Of a stretch of 32,760 bases of DNA, positions 1 to 6,831 are shown one piece after another; position 1 is the stretch's first letter, and every line of letters begins with the position of its first letter. A program made the translations under genes and the position numbers. The notes under the pieces were generated by a model that saw only the letters and a program-made list of their open reading frames with translations, did no database searches and was not told where the DNA came from. Source of the DNA: Candidatus Omnitrophota bacterium (GTDB lineage: Bacteria; Omnitrophota; Gorgyraeia; Gygaellales; Profunditerraquicolaceae); NCBI GenBank assembly GCA_026387405.1, contig JAPLLV010000011.1:1-32760 (forward strand), in the 5' to 3' direction.

Positions 1-1
1 T

Positions 2-1111
2 TTTTCAGATTTGAATGCCCAGCACAAAGAGATAAGGAAAGAAATTTCTAAGGCAATTACGGGTGTCATTAAACGCGGTGATTTTATCTTAGGTCAAGAC
101 GTTGCGCTTTTTGAAAAAGAATTTGCCCGATCCTGCGGCACAAGCTGCGCGGCAGGGGTAAGTTCCGGAACCTCAGCCTTATTTCTTGCCTTGCGCGCAT
201 TGGGCGTCGGCCCCAATGACGAAGTTATAGTTCCTGCTTTTACCTATATTGCTACTGCCACCGCGGTAAGCTATACCGGAGCAAAACCTGTATTCGTGGA
301 TATAGAAGAAGATACTTATAATATCGACCCGTCTAAACTTAAAAAAGCGGTCAGCAAAAATACCAAGGTTATCTTGCCGGTGCATCTTTACGGCCAACCG
401 GCGAATATGCCGAAGATACTCGAAATAGCAAGACAATATGGCCTCAAAATAGTAGAGGATGCCGCCCAGGCCCACGGGGCTAAAATAAAAATGCCTTCAG
501 GGGCCTGGATGCCTGTCGGCAGCATAGGCGATGCCGGGTGTTTTAGTTTTTATCCTTCTAAGAATTTAGGCGGACTTGGCGACGGGGGGCTGGTAGCCAC
601 TAACCATAAAGAAATTTTTGATTTAGTATTTATGTTGCGCAACTGCGGGCGGAGATCCAAATATGACCATGAGGTGATTGGCTATAATGCGCGGCTGGAT
701 ACTTTGCAGGCGGCGGTTTTGAGAGAGAAGCTTAAAAAGCTCCCCGCCTGGAACCGCATGCGCCGGAATGCGGCAAAAATTTACAACAGGTATTTAAGCG
801 GCATCAAGGGGATCATTACCCCTTTTGAAGCCGCGGATGTTCAGCACGTCTATCATGTCTATGCCATAAGGATCAAGAACAGGGATGAGGTGTATCAAAC
901 GCTCAAGGATAAAGGGGTAGATGTAATCATTCATTATCCCATTCCGGTGCATCTACAGAAGGCCTACGCGCATCTGGGGTATAAAAAAGGGGATTGTCCG
1001 GTTTCTGAAAAGACAGCGCAGGAGATCATCTCCCTGCCTATGTTCCCGCATTTAAAAGAAAGCCAGATAAAATACATCGCCGGTATTTTAAGAAAGGCGC
1101 TAAAGGAATAA
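2..1111 (+). CDS. DegT/DnrJ/EryC1/StrS family sugar aminotransferase, 5' partial
   Basis: This is a PLP-dependent aminotransferase of the DegT/DnrJ/EryC1/StrS family, which transfers an amino group from glutamate or glutamine to a nucleotide-linked keto sugar. The frame is open to the left edge and the residues before the first possible start (FSD then LNAQHKEI) match the usual N-terminal motif of the family, so the true start lies outside the window; the TTG at 11 is an internal Leu codon. Numbering from that codon, the phosphate-binding region SSGTSAL lies near 51-57, the ED that contacts the PLP ring near 149-150, and the Schiff-base lysine is K184 in YPSKNLGGLGDGG. The length is near complete. 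It is followed after 3 bases by a glycosyltransferase, so it probably makes an amino sugar for the same surface glycan. The exact sugar substrate cannot be told. Confidence 0.93.
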   Translation, partial: FSDLNAQHKEIRKEISKAITGVIKRGDFILGQDVALFEKEFARSCGTSCAAGVSSGTSALFLALRALGVGPNDEVIVPAFTYIATATAVSYTGAKPVFVDIEEDTYNIDPSKLKKAVSKNTKVILPVHLYGQPANMPKILEIARQYGLKIVEDAAQAHGAKIKMPSGAWMPVGSIGDAGCFSFYPSKNLGGLGDGGLVATNHKEIFDLVFMLRNCGRRSKYDHEVIGYNARLDTLQAAVLREKLKKLPAWNRMRRNAAKIYNRYLSGIKGIITPFEAADVQHVYHVYAIRIKNRDEVYQTLKDKGVDVIIHYPIPVHLQKAYAHLGYKKGDCPVSEKTAQEIISLPMFPHLKESQIKYIAGILRKALKE

Positions 1112-1114
1112 AAT

Positions 1115-1873
1115 ATGAATAATAAAGTTCCCGTTTCCGTGGTTGTACTTACCAAGAATGAAGAAACCTGTATTGCCGAATGCCTGGATTCATTGGCCTG
1201 GGTGGATGAGATCATCCTGGTTGATGATTTAAGCCATGACCATACGGTTGAGATCGCCTCTAAATATACGGATAAGATATTTTCCCGTAGAATGGATATC
1301 GAGGGAAAACATCGCAACTGGGCTTACGCCTTAGCCAGGAATGACTGGGTCTTAAGCCTTGATGCCGATGAACAGGTTACTCCGGAATTAAGCCGGGAGA
1401 TAGCCCAGGCAATAAAATCTGCGCAATTCGTGGCTCATTCTATTCCTTTGCGTAATTTTATCGGGAATTATTGGGTACGTTACGGCGGTTGGTATCCTGC
1501 GGCTAAAGTCAGGCTATTCAGGAAAGATAAATTCCGTTATGAAGAAGCAGAGGTGCATCCGCGGGTGTTCATTGAAGGCGGCTGCGGCCACCTCAAGTCA
1601 GATATCATTCATAAGGGCTATCCTGACCTGGAGCATTTTTTGGCCAGTATAAACCGCCAGTCTACGTTAGAGGCAAAAAAGTGGCTGAATTCGCATAGGC
1701 GGATGTCAATCGGCAAGATAGTCTGGCGCAGCGTGGACCGGTTTTTCCGCAGATACTTGCGAAAAAAAGGTTATAAAGACGGGCTTTACGGATTTATTAT
1801 CGCCTATTTTGACAGTTTTTATCAGATTCTTAGCTACGCCAAATATAGAGAAATGCTTAGATCTGGAAAGTAA
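1115..1873 (+). CDS. Glycosyltransferase family 2, WaaE/KdtX-like
   Basis: A 252-residue GT-A glycosyltransferase resembling the LPS-core WaaE/KdtX group. The N-terminus has the beta-strand VSVVVLTKNEE, then the nucleotide-binding LVDD at 36-39. The metal-binding DxD-type motif is LDADE with D83 and D85. The C-terminal part is basic and rich in aromatic residues (RRYLRKKGYKDG followed by a hydrophobic YGFIIAYFDSFYQILSY stretch), as in WaaE proteins that dock on the inner face of the membrane. It starts 3 bases after the aminotransferase stop, with an AAGGA Shine-Dalgarno inside the end of that gene, and is followed by gmhB. Known WaaE enzymes add glucose to heptose in LPS core; that acceptor is only suggested here by the neighbouring heptose gene. 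Confidence 0.88.
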   Translation: MNNKVPVSVVVLTKNEETCIAECLDSLAWVDEIILVDDLSHDHTVEIASKYTDKIFSRRMDIEGKHRNWAYALARNDWVLSLDADEQVTPELSREIAQAIKSAQFVAHSIPLRNFIGNYWVRYGGWYPAAKVRLFRKDKFRYEEAEVHPRVFIEGGCGHLKSDIIHKGYPDLEHFLASINRQSTLEAKKWLNSHRRMSIGKIVWRSVDRFFRRYLRKKGYKDGLYGFIIAYFDSFYQILSYAKYREMLRSGK

Positions 1874-1888
1874 GGAAATCGTGTTAAT

Positions 1889-2449
1889 ATGAAAGCAGTT
1901 TTTCTTGACCGAGACGGTGTGATCAACAAGTACCCCGGTGATTTACAATACGTAAAGAGCTGGGAGGAGTTTTCTTTTCTCCCCGGGGTAAAATCTGCCC
2001 TGAAGAAGCTGCATCAAAACGGCTTTAAGGTTTTTATCGTTTCCAACCAGGCGGGAGTATCAAAAGGGATATATTCACAAAAAACCCTCGACAGTATCAC
2101 CGGGAATATGCTTAAGTATCTGGGAGGGCCGTATATTTCCGGCGTCTATTACTGCATACACAGGAATGAGGATAATTGTAACTGCCGTAAGCCAAAAGCA
2201 GGGCTGGTGCATCTCGCCATAGCTGACGCAGGTCAAAGAGGCGTTCATATCGATACCAAGAAAAGTTTCTTTGTAGGGGATACTACCCGCGATATCCAGA
2301 CCGGCAGAGGGGCGGGATTAAAGACTATCCTGGTATTCTCGGGAAAAGAGAGGCCTGAAAATAAAGATAGCTGGCAGGAGCAGCCGGATTTTACTGCCAG
2401 GGACCTGGCCGGAGCCGTGAAAATAATCCTCAAAAGCATATGCGCATAA
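1889..2449 (+). CDS. gmhB: D-glycero-D-manno-heptose-1,7-bisphosphate 7-phosphatase
   Basis: This is a HAD-superfamily phosphatase of the GmhB type, which removes the 7-phosphate of heptose 1,7-bisphosphate on the way to ADP- or GDP-heptose. The catalytic DxD motif is DRDGVIN with D7 and D9; the Ser/Thr motif is VSNQAG at 51-56; the zinc loop is Cys89, His91, Cys97 and Cys99 in YYCIHRNEDNCNC; and the third motif is VGDTTRD with D131. The 186-residue length is normal. It overlaps the next gene by 10 bases. HddA- and HddC-like genes about 22 kb downstream favour a GDP-heptose pathway, but the sequence alone does not tell the alpha-anomer from the beta-anomer enzyme. A histidinol-phosphatase of the same fold is the main alternative and is less likely because no his genes are nearby. 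Confidence 0.9.
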   Translation: MKAVFLDRDGVINKYPGDLQYVKSWEEFSFLPGVKSALKKLHQNGFKVFIVSNQAGVSKGIYSQKTLDSITGNMLKYLGGPYISGVYYCIHRNEDNCNCRKPKAGLVHLAIADAGQRGVHIDTKKSFFVGDTTRDIQTGRGAGLKTILVFSGKERPENKDSWQEQPDFTARDLAGAVKIILKSICA

Positions 2450-3537
2450 TCGTTGTCTACGCCTCAGCCGGGAAAGGCCATACCACTGCTGCGCAGGCCA
2501 TCTACGGTTATCTGAAAGACTGCCGGCCCGGTGAGCACGTAGAAATATTAGATATACTGGATAAATCCAGCCTGTTATTCAACGTAAGTTATCACTGGGG
2601 ATACACATTCCTGGTGAACCGCGCCCAGTTCCTCTGGCAGATTTTATTCTGGATAACCCATACCAGGAGTTTACGCTTTGCCACAAGAAAGATTTCCAAG
2701 TTCCTGAACAGGCTGAATACCAGGAGATTCTCCGCCTTTCTCATCAAAGAGAATTTTGACGTGGTCATCTCCACGCATTTTCTCCCGTCGGAAATATGCG
2801 CATACCTGAAGTCTAAAAGAAAGATCAGCTCAAAGCTGGTTACGGTCATTACTGATTTCGGGGTGCATGATTTTTGGCGTTGCGCGCAAACGGATTTATA
2901 TGTCGTGGCCTCTGAATTTACCAAGGCCCTGCTGCTGTCGGAAAATGTCCAGTATAAGAGCATAAAAGTGCTGGGCCTGCCGGCAGATAAAAAATTTTTT
3001 CCTGCCTTCAACCGGGATGTCCTGGCTAAAAAATTAGGCCTGGACAGCCATAAATTCACGGTCCTTGTATGCACGGGTTCTTTCGGGATAGGTAAGATAG
3101 AGAAGGTAGTGGAGGAGTTGTCGGGGGAGGCGCAGGTATTAGTGGTTTCGGCCAATAATAAAGGTTTATACTCCAGGCTGTGGGCTAGGAAATTCCCCGG
3201 AGTCTTTGTTTACAGCTTTGTAAATAATATCGAAGAATTAATGGGGGTATCCGATATTATGATAGCCAAGCCGGGAGGCATGACTATTTCTGAATGCCTG
3301 TGTATGGAGATCGTCCCGCTTTTTATTACCGCTATTTATGGCCAGGAGGTCGAGAACATCAATGTGCTCAGGCGTCTGAATATAGGCGTGGATTGCCGGC
3401 ACTTAAGCCCTGAAAAGATCAAAGAGATAATCCTGGATTTTAAAGCCCATCCCGAGAAAATCGACAGCTTAAGGGAAAATCATAAAAAACTTAACCGCAA
3501 GTTTCGCGTTGAGGAATTCTGTAATGCTGTATGCTAA
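2440..3537 (+). CDS. GT28-family glycosyltransferase, MGDG synthase/UgtP-like
   Basis: A 365-residue GT-B enzyme resembling monogalactosyldiacylglycerol synthase and processive diacylglycerol glucosyltransferase (UgtP), with a C-terminal half like MurG (GT28). The N-terminal MRIIVVYASAGKGHTTAA is the glycine-rich loop of the MGDG_synth domain. The C-terminal domain carries VCTGSFG and the sugar-nucleotide motif AKPGGMTISECLCM, which corresponds to the GG-x-S/T-x-x-E signature of GT28. Members move galactose or glucose from a UDP-sugar to diacylglycerol at the inner face of the membrane. The start lies 10 bases inside gmhB, and the stop lies 14 bases inside priA, so translation of the three genes is probably coupled. 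The acceptor is not proven; a lipid or lipid-linked sugar is the best guess. Confidence 0.85.
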   Translation: MRIIVVYASAGKGHTTAAQAIYGYLKDCRPGEHVEILDILDKSSLLFNVSYHWGYTFLVNRAQFLWQILFWITHTRSLRFATRKISKFLNRLNTRRFSAFLIKENFDVVISTHFLPSEICAYLKSKRKISSKLVTVITDFGVHDFWRCAQTDLYVVASEFTKALLLSENVQYKSIKVLGLPADKKFFPAFNRDVLAKKLGLDSHKFTVLVCTGSFGIGKIEKVVEELSGEAQVLVVSANNKGLYSRLWARKFPGVFVYSFVNNIEELMGVSDIMIAKPGGMTISECLCMEIVPLFITAIYGQEVENINVLRRLNIGVDCRHLSPEKIKEIILDFKAHPEKIDSLRENHKKLNRKFRVEEFCNAVC

Positions 3538-5452
3538 AGTAGTATTGCCATTGCCCGTAGAAGGCCCATTTGACTATATTGTCCCCGGCGATTTAGCGTG
3601 CAAAGTAGAGGTGGGTTCGCGGGTCTGGGTGAGTTTTGGACGCAATGATTCGCTCGGCTTTGTTGTGGGTTTAAGCAGGGAATCCGGGGTTCCCCGCCTT
3701 AAAAATATCTCAAAAGCCCTTGATGAAACGCCCGCGCTAAGCAATGAGCTGCTTGTCCTTACCAAAAAAGTAGCGGAGTATTATTCCGCAAGCTGGGGTG
3801 AGGTGATCGTCAGCGCCTTGCCCGATGCATTGAGAAAGAAGTCTACGCTTCCCGCCTTTAAATTACCGGTAATACAGCCTCAAGGGAATAAAGAGGAGCA
3901 TATTTTAATCCAATCCCTCTCTAAGGAAGCCCGATGGCAGAGATACATCGAGTATATAAAAGATGCGCTTGATCTTAAAAGAGCAGTTATAGTGCTTTTG
4001 CCCGATGCGCATTATGCCTTGAAGACAGAAGAATTGATCAAGGCAAGATTAGGTATTCAACCGGGAGTTTTTTGCAAGAAAGGAAAACTTCAGGGCCTGG
4101 AATGGGTAAAGGCCAAACAGGGAGAAGTAAATATCGTTGTGGGAACGCGTTCGGCGATTTTTGCCCCGTTAAGCAACCTGGGGCTGATCATTATAGAAGA
4201 AGAGCAGGACAGCGTTTATAAACAGGAGCAGGTGCCGCATTATCATGCTCGTGAGGTTGCATTTATCCGCTCGGGGCTCGAAAATTTGAGGGTCGTCCTG
4301 GGGGGATTCTCCGTGTCTTTAGAGAGTTTTTATCTCGCAAAAAAAGGAAAAGTTAATTATAGCTTGATCGCTCAGGAAACGGCTGCCTTAGAGGTTCACT
4401 CAGTTAGAGAACTTAGTTCTCAAACGGGTCTCTCTAACGAGGTAAACCCCGTTAGAGAACATAGTTATCAAGCGGATTTCTCTAACGGGGTAAAGGTAGT
4501 GGATATGAAAAGCATCCGCCAGATAAATAAGAACATCGTCTTCTCTAAATACCTCGAGGATTCCATTTTCTCGGTTTTAGGGGCCGGGGGTAAAGTGCTT
4601 TTATTCCTGAACCGCCGCGGGTTCGCTACTTTTGCCCAGTGCCCTACTTGCGGGAAGATCTTAAGCTGTCCCCGTTGCGAGATCAGCCTTGTTTACCATT
4701 TCCAGAAAAGGGAGCTGGTTTGCCATCATTGTAACTTTAAGATGCCCAAGCCCGATATATGCCCGCAGTGTAATTCCGGATACATCCGTTATTCGGGGCT
4801 GGGCACAGAAAAAATAGAGAGCGATATATCCCGGATCTTTCCTTCAGCGCGGATCAAGCGCCTTGAGTCAGCTGATTTTAAGATAGAGGATGCGGATATC
4901 TTTGTTTCCACCAGCACTATAATAAAAGAATGTGATTATCGGTTTGAGCTCGTCGGAGTTTTATCTATTGACAATTCCCTGCACCGGGTCGATTTTCGCG
5001 CGGCGGAGAAGACGTTTTCGCTCTTGTGCGGATTATTAGGATTGACTAAAGGCAGGCTTATTATTCAGACCGGTATCCCTAATCATCATGTTTTTTCGGC
5101 GATCCAGAAGAACGATTTTAATATTTTCTACTTTAATGAGCTTAAGCAGAGAAAGTCCCTGGGTTTTCCTCCTTTTAAGCATTTAGGCATGGTAAAATTA
5201 CGCGGTCCCTTAAGGGATAAGACCAGGCTGGCCGCAACGGAGGTATTTGAGCATCTCAAGGGGATTAAATCCAGGGGGGTAACAGTGTTATCTTTGAGCC
5301 CCGGCCAACCGGAGAAGCTGCGCGGGAATTATTATTACCAGGTAACGCTCAAGGCGAATTCGGCCATAAATATCTCTAGATTTTTGGCAAAGAACCTTAA
5401 GGGAGTTTCTCACAGGAGCGCGGTTGTGACTATAGACATAGATCCGTTATGA
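3524..5452 (+). CDS. priA: PriA-family primosome protein lacking helicase motifs
   Basis: This is a PriA homologue of 642 residues from the ATG at 3524, preceded by GAGG nine bases upstream; the TTG at 3509 is less likely. PriA binds stalled forks and reloads DnaB. The N-terminal DNA-binding domain is normal (KVVLPLPVEGPFDYIVP, then WGEVIVSALPDALR). The helicase core is recognisable (VGTRSAIFAP, FLNRRGF, GLGTEKIE, DFRAAEKTF) and eight zinc-binding cysteines start at C373. The ATPase motifs are gone: Walker A GxTGSGKT is replaced by QSLSKEAR (130-137), DEEH by EEEQ (225-228), motif III GSATPS by GGFSVS (260-265), motif V by STSTIIKEC (462-470), and GRAGR of motif VI by LGLTKG. The frame is intact, so this looks like a non-catalytic PriA, as known in actinobacteria and Deinococcus. 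A palindromic repeat at 4403-4498 adds about 32 residues. Confidence 0.9.
   Translation: MLYAKVVLPLPVEGPFDYIVPGDLACKVEVGSRVWVSFGRNDSLGFVVGLSRESGVPRLKNISKALDETPALSNELLVLTKKVAEYYSASWGEVIVSALPDALRKKSTLPAFKLPVIQPQGNKEEHILIQSLSKEARWQRYIEYIKDALDLKRAVIVLLPDAHYALKTEELIKARLGIQPGVFCKKGKLQGLEWVKAKQGEVNIVVGTRSAIFAPLSNLGLIIIEEEQDSVYKQEQVPHYHAREVAFIRSGLENLRVVLGGFSVSLESFYLAKKGKVNYSLIAQETAALEVHSVRELSSQTGLSNEVNPVREHSYQADFSNGVKVVDMKSIRQINKNIVFSKYLEDSIFSVLGAGGKVLLFLNRRGFATFAQCPTCGKILSCPRCEISLVYHFQKRELVCHHCNFKMPKPDICPQCNSGYIRYSGLGTEKIESDISRIFPSARIKRLESADFKIEDADIFVSTSTIIKECDYRFELVGVLSIDNSLHRVDFRAAEKTFSLLCGLLGLTKGRLIIQTGIPNHHVFSAIQKNDFNIFYFNELKQRKSLGFPPFKHLGMVKLRGPLRDKTRLAATEVFEHLKGIKSRGVTVLSLSPGQPEKLRGNYYYQVTLKANSAINISRFLAKNLKGVSHRSAVVTIDIDPL
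4403..4498 (+). repeat. Two tandem 48-bp palindromic units inside priA
   Basis: Two 48-bp units (4403-4450 and 4451-4498) lie head to tail within the priA frame and encode 16 residues each (VRELSSQTGLSNEVNP and VREHSYQADFSNGVKV). Each unit begins with gttagaga and has its inverted copy tctctaac. In the second unit the inverted repeat is a perfect 12 bp: ccccgttagaga at 4447-4458 and tctctaacgggg at 4479-4490. The array sits in the loop just before the conserved VVDM strand of the helicase fold. The period is a multiple of three and no stop appears, so the insertion is tolerated at protein level. It resembles in behaviour the protein-embedded palindromic elements of Rickettsia, with no sequence link claimed. 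Confidence 0.85.
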
Positions 5453-5500
5453 GCCCCGTTATTCCTAATGCAGCAGGGATGGGGGGAAAACAGAGAATAC

Positions 5501-5633
5501 TGTTCGAGCGAGCCAGCAAATTTATCTTCTCGACTACGCTCACTTCGTTCGCTCCGCTCGAAGAATAAGCTATATTGTTCGAGCGAGGCGCCGCAGGCGC
5601 CGAGTCCCTGCCTGCCGGCAGGCAGGGAGAACA
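5501..5633. repeat. Mosaic of short palindromes between priA and fmt
   Basis: The 231-base gap between priA and fmt holds nested palindromic repeats. The sequence tgttcgagcgag occurs twice (5501-5512 and 5576-5587, allowing for the edges), and cgctcgaa at 5555-5562 is the inverted partner of ttcgagcg at 5503-5510. Next come two copies of ggcgcc separated by gca (5587-5601) and a perfect 22-bp palindrome at 5606-5627 built from cctgcc/ggcagg. The arrangement looks like several REP-type elements inserted into one another. It happens to be open in the fmt frame, but the translated residues are not protein-like. The rest of the gap shows only the fmt ribosome-binding site. Confidence 0.75.
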
Positions 5634-5683
5634 CCGAATGTAGAGAAAAATTTTGGGGAAATTCTACTGAAAGGAATAACGGG

Positions 5684-6619
5684 GTGAAAATAATATTCTT
5701 TGGCAGCGGGAAGATCGGTTTACCGTCGCTTGAGTTTTTAAAGAAATCAGGGCATGAGCTTGCCTGCGTAGTTACTCAACCCGACCGCGGAAAAGGCCGC
5801 GGCCTGAAGAGCGCCGAAACCCCTATAAAGGAATTTGCGCAAAGCGCCGGAATCAATATCTTCCATCCGGAAAATGTTAATTCCGGGGAAAGCCTGGATT
5901 ATCTAAAGAGAATAAATGCCGGCATCTCGATTGTAATTTCATACGGGCAGATACTTGGGGAAGAGCTGTTAAATTTACCGCAGAAGCTGTATATTAACGC
6001 CCACGCCTCTTTGCTGCCGAAATACCGCGGAGCAGCTCCTATAAATTGGGCGATAGTTAATGGGGATAAGGAAACGGGTGTCACCATAATGAAAATGGTG
6101 CGTCAGATGGACGCCGGCCCGGTATTACTACAAAAGTCTTTAGTCATCACTCCTTTCGATACAGCGCTTACCCTTGAGGATAAATTGTCAGAATTAGCGG
6201 TTTGTGCCTTGGGAGAGTCTTTAGCGCTCATCGAAAAAAATAAATATACGCTCAAGGAGCAGGATGCTTCTTGCGTTACTTTTGCTCCTAAACTGCAAAA
6301 AATCGACGGCAAGATCGATTGGCGCAAAAACGCAAACGAAATAGATAGGTTGATACGCGGCTTAATCATCTGGCCGGGCGCGTTCACTTATTATAAAGGT
6401 AAATTGCTCAAAGTTTATCAAGGCGAAGTTCTTGTTCAAGAAGAAAAAGTCACCCCTCTTAAAGCGGGGATCATTATCCGGGTTGGCCAGGATGGGATCT
6501 TAGTCGGTACGGGCAGTGGTTGTCTTTTGATCAAAGAGCTGCAGTTGGAGGGGAAGAAGAGGATGCCGGTCAAGGAATTTATCGCCGGACATAAAATCTC
6601 CGCAGGAGAAAGTTTTTAA
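5684..6619 (+). CDS. fmt: Methionyl-tRNA formyltransferase
   Basis: Fmt uses 10-formyltetrahydrofolate to formylate Met-tRNA(fMet), giving the initiator tRNA for translation. The start is the GTG at 5684, with AAGGA at 5671-5675; from there the protein begins with VKIIFFGSGKIGLPSLEFL, the expected N-terminus of the formyltransferase fold, and has 311 residues, the usual length. The signature INAHASLLPKYRGAAPINWAI contains the catalytic Asn and His, and MRQ-type MKMVRQMDAGPVL supplies the catalytic Asp. The C-terminal OB-like domain is present (KIDWRKNANEIDRLIRGL, then WPGAFTYYKGKLLKVY). The priA-fmt order is common in bacteria, usually with def between them; def is absent here. An upstream in-frame extension reaches 5468 but is repeat sequence and is rejected as coding. 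Confidence 0.95.
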   Translation: MKIIFFGSGKIGLPSLEFLKKSGHELACVVTQPDRGKGRGLKSAETPIKEFAQSAGINIFHPENVNSGESLDYLKRINAGISIVISYGQILGEELLNLPQKLYINAHASLLPKYRGAAPINWAIVNGDKETGVTIMKMVRQMDAGPVLLQKSLVITPFDTALTLEDKLSELAVCALGESLALIEKNKYTLKEQDASCVTFAPKLQKIDGKIDWRKNANEIDRLIRGLIIWPGAFTYYKGKLLKVYQGEVLVQEEKVTPLKAGIIIRVGQDGILVGTGSGCLLIKELQLEGKKRMPVKEFIAGHKISAGESF

Positions 6620-6621
6620 TT

Positions 6622-6717
6622 CGTCATTGCGAGCGACCGAAGCCGCGAGCGAAGCGTGGCGGGAAGCAATCCTAAAACGAGATTACTTTGCCGGGCTCCG
6701 CCCTCCTCGCAATGACG
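6622..6717. repeat. Palindromic repeat with cgtcattgcgag ends
   Basis: A 96-bp intergenic element is bounded by perfect 12-bp inverted ends, cgtcattgcgag at 6622-6633 and ctcgcaatgacg at 6706-6717. Internally gaagcaatc near 6663-6671 is part of the same widespread bacterial repeat type. It begins 2 bases after the fmt stop and could form a long hairpin in the transcript, possibly helping to end the priA-fmt unit before the galT promoter. There is no protein in it. A second, more degraded member lies at 14916-14980. Confidence 0.8.
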
Positions 6718-6754
6718 ATTTTGAAAAATAGGAAAGTTTCGCTCGAAAAAAATC

Positions 6755-6782
6755 TTGCACAAAAATGAACTTATGTTATAAT
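6755..6782 (+). promoter_or_regulatory. Sigma70-type promoter for galT genes
   Basis: A TTGCAC box at 6755-6760 and a perfect TATAAT at 6777-6782 are separated by 16 bases, in an AT-rich gap just after the palindromic repeat. Transcription would start near 6789, leaving a leader of about 43 bases. The -35 box matches consensus at only three positions, so the call rests mainly on the perfect -10 and the position. Confidence 0.6.
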
Positions 6783-6802
6783 TACAACATTCTATTTACT
6801 AG

Positions 6803-6830
6803 CGACCAACAACTAACGACCAACGACTAA
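6803..6830 (+). repeat. Four heptad repeats directly before the galT start codon
   Basis: Four contiguous 7-base units, cgaccaa, caactaa, cgaccaa and cgactaa (consensus C-R-A-C-Y-A-A), end one base before the ATG at 6832. There is no Shine-Dalgarno sequence in this leader; the repeat occupies the place where one would be. Heptad arrays of this kind recall the STRR repeats of cyanobacteria, but a role in initiation of galT translation is only an inference. Confidence 0.7.
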
Positions 6831-6831
6831 C

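Noticed and set aside
2592-3155. Long antisense frame opposite the GT28 gene
   Set aside because: It is the complement of a well-supported coding gene, has no family motif and no ribosome-binding site; the same applies to the other minus-strand frames in the window.
4403-4498. CRISPR-like array
   Set aside because: Only two adjacent units without spacers, inside a conserved gene and in frame; no cas genes are nearby.
5468-5683. In-frame N-terminal extension of Fmt by 72 residues
   Set aside because: The extension is made of palindromic repeat DNA and translates to low-complexity residues; the GTG at 5684 has a Shine-Dalgarno and begins exactly at the conserved Fmt N-terminus.
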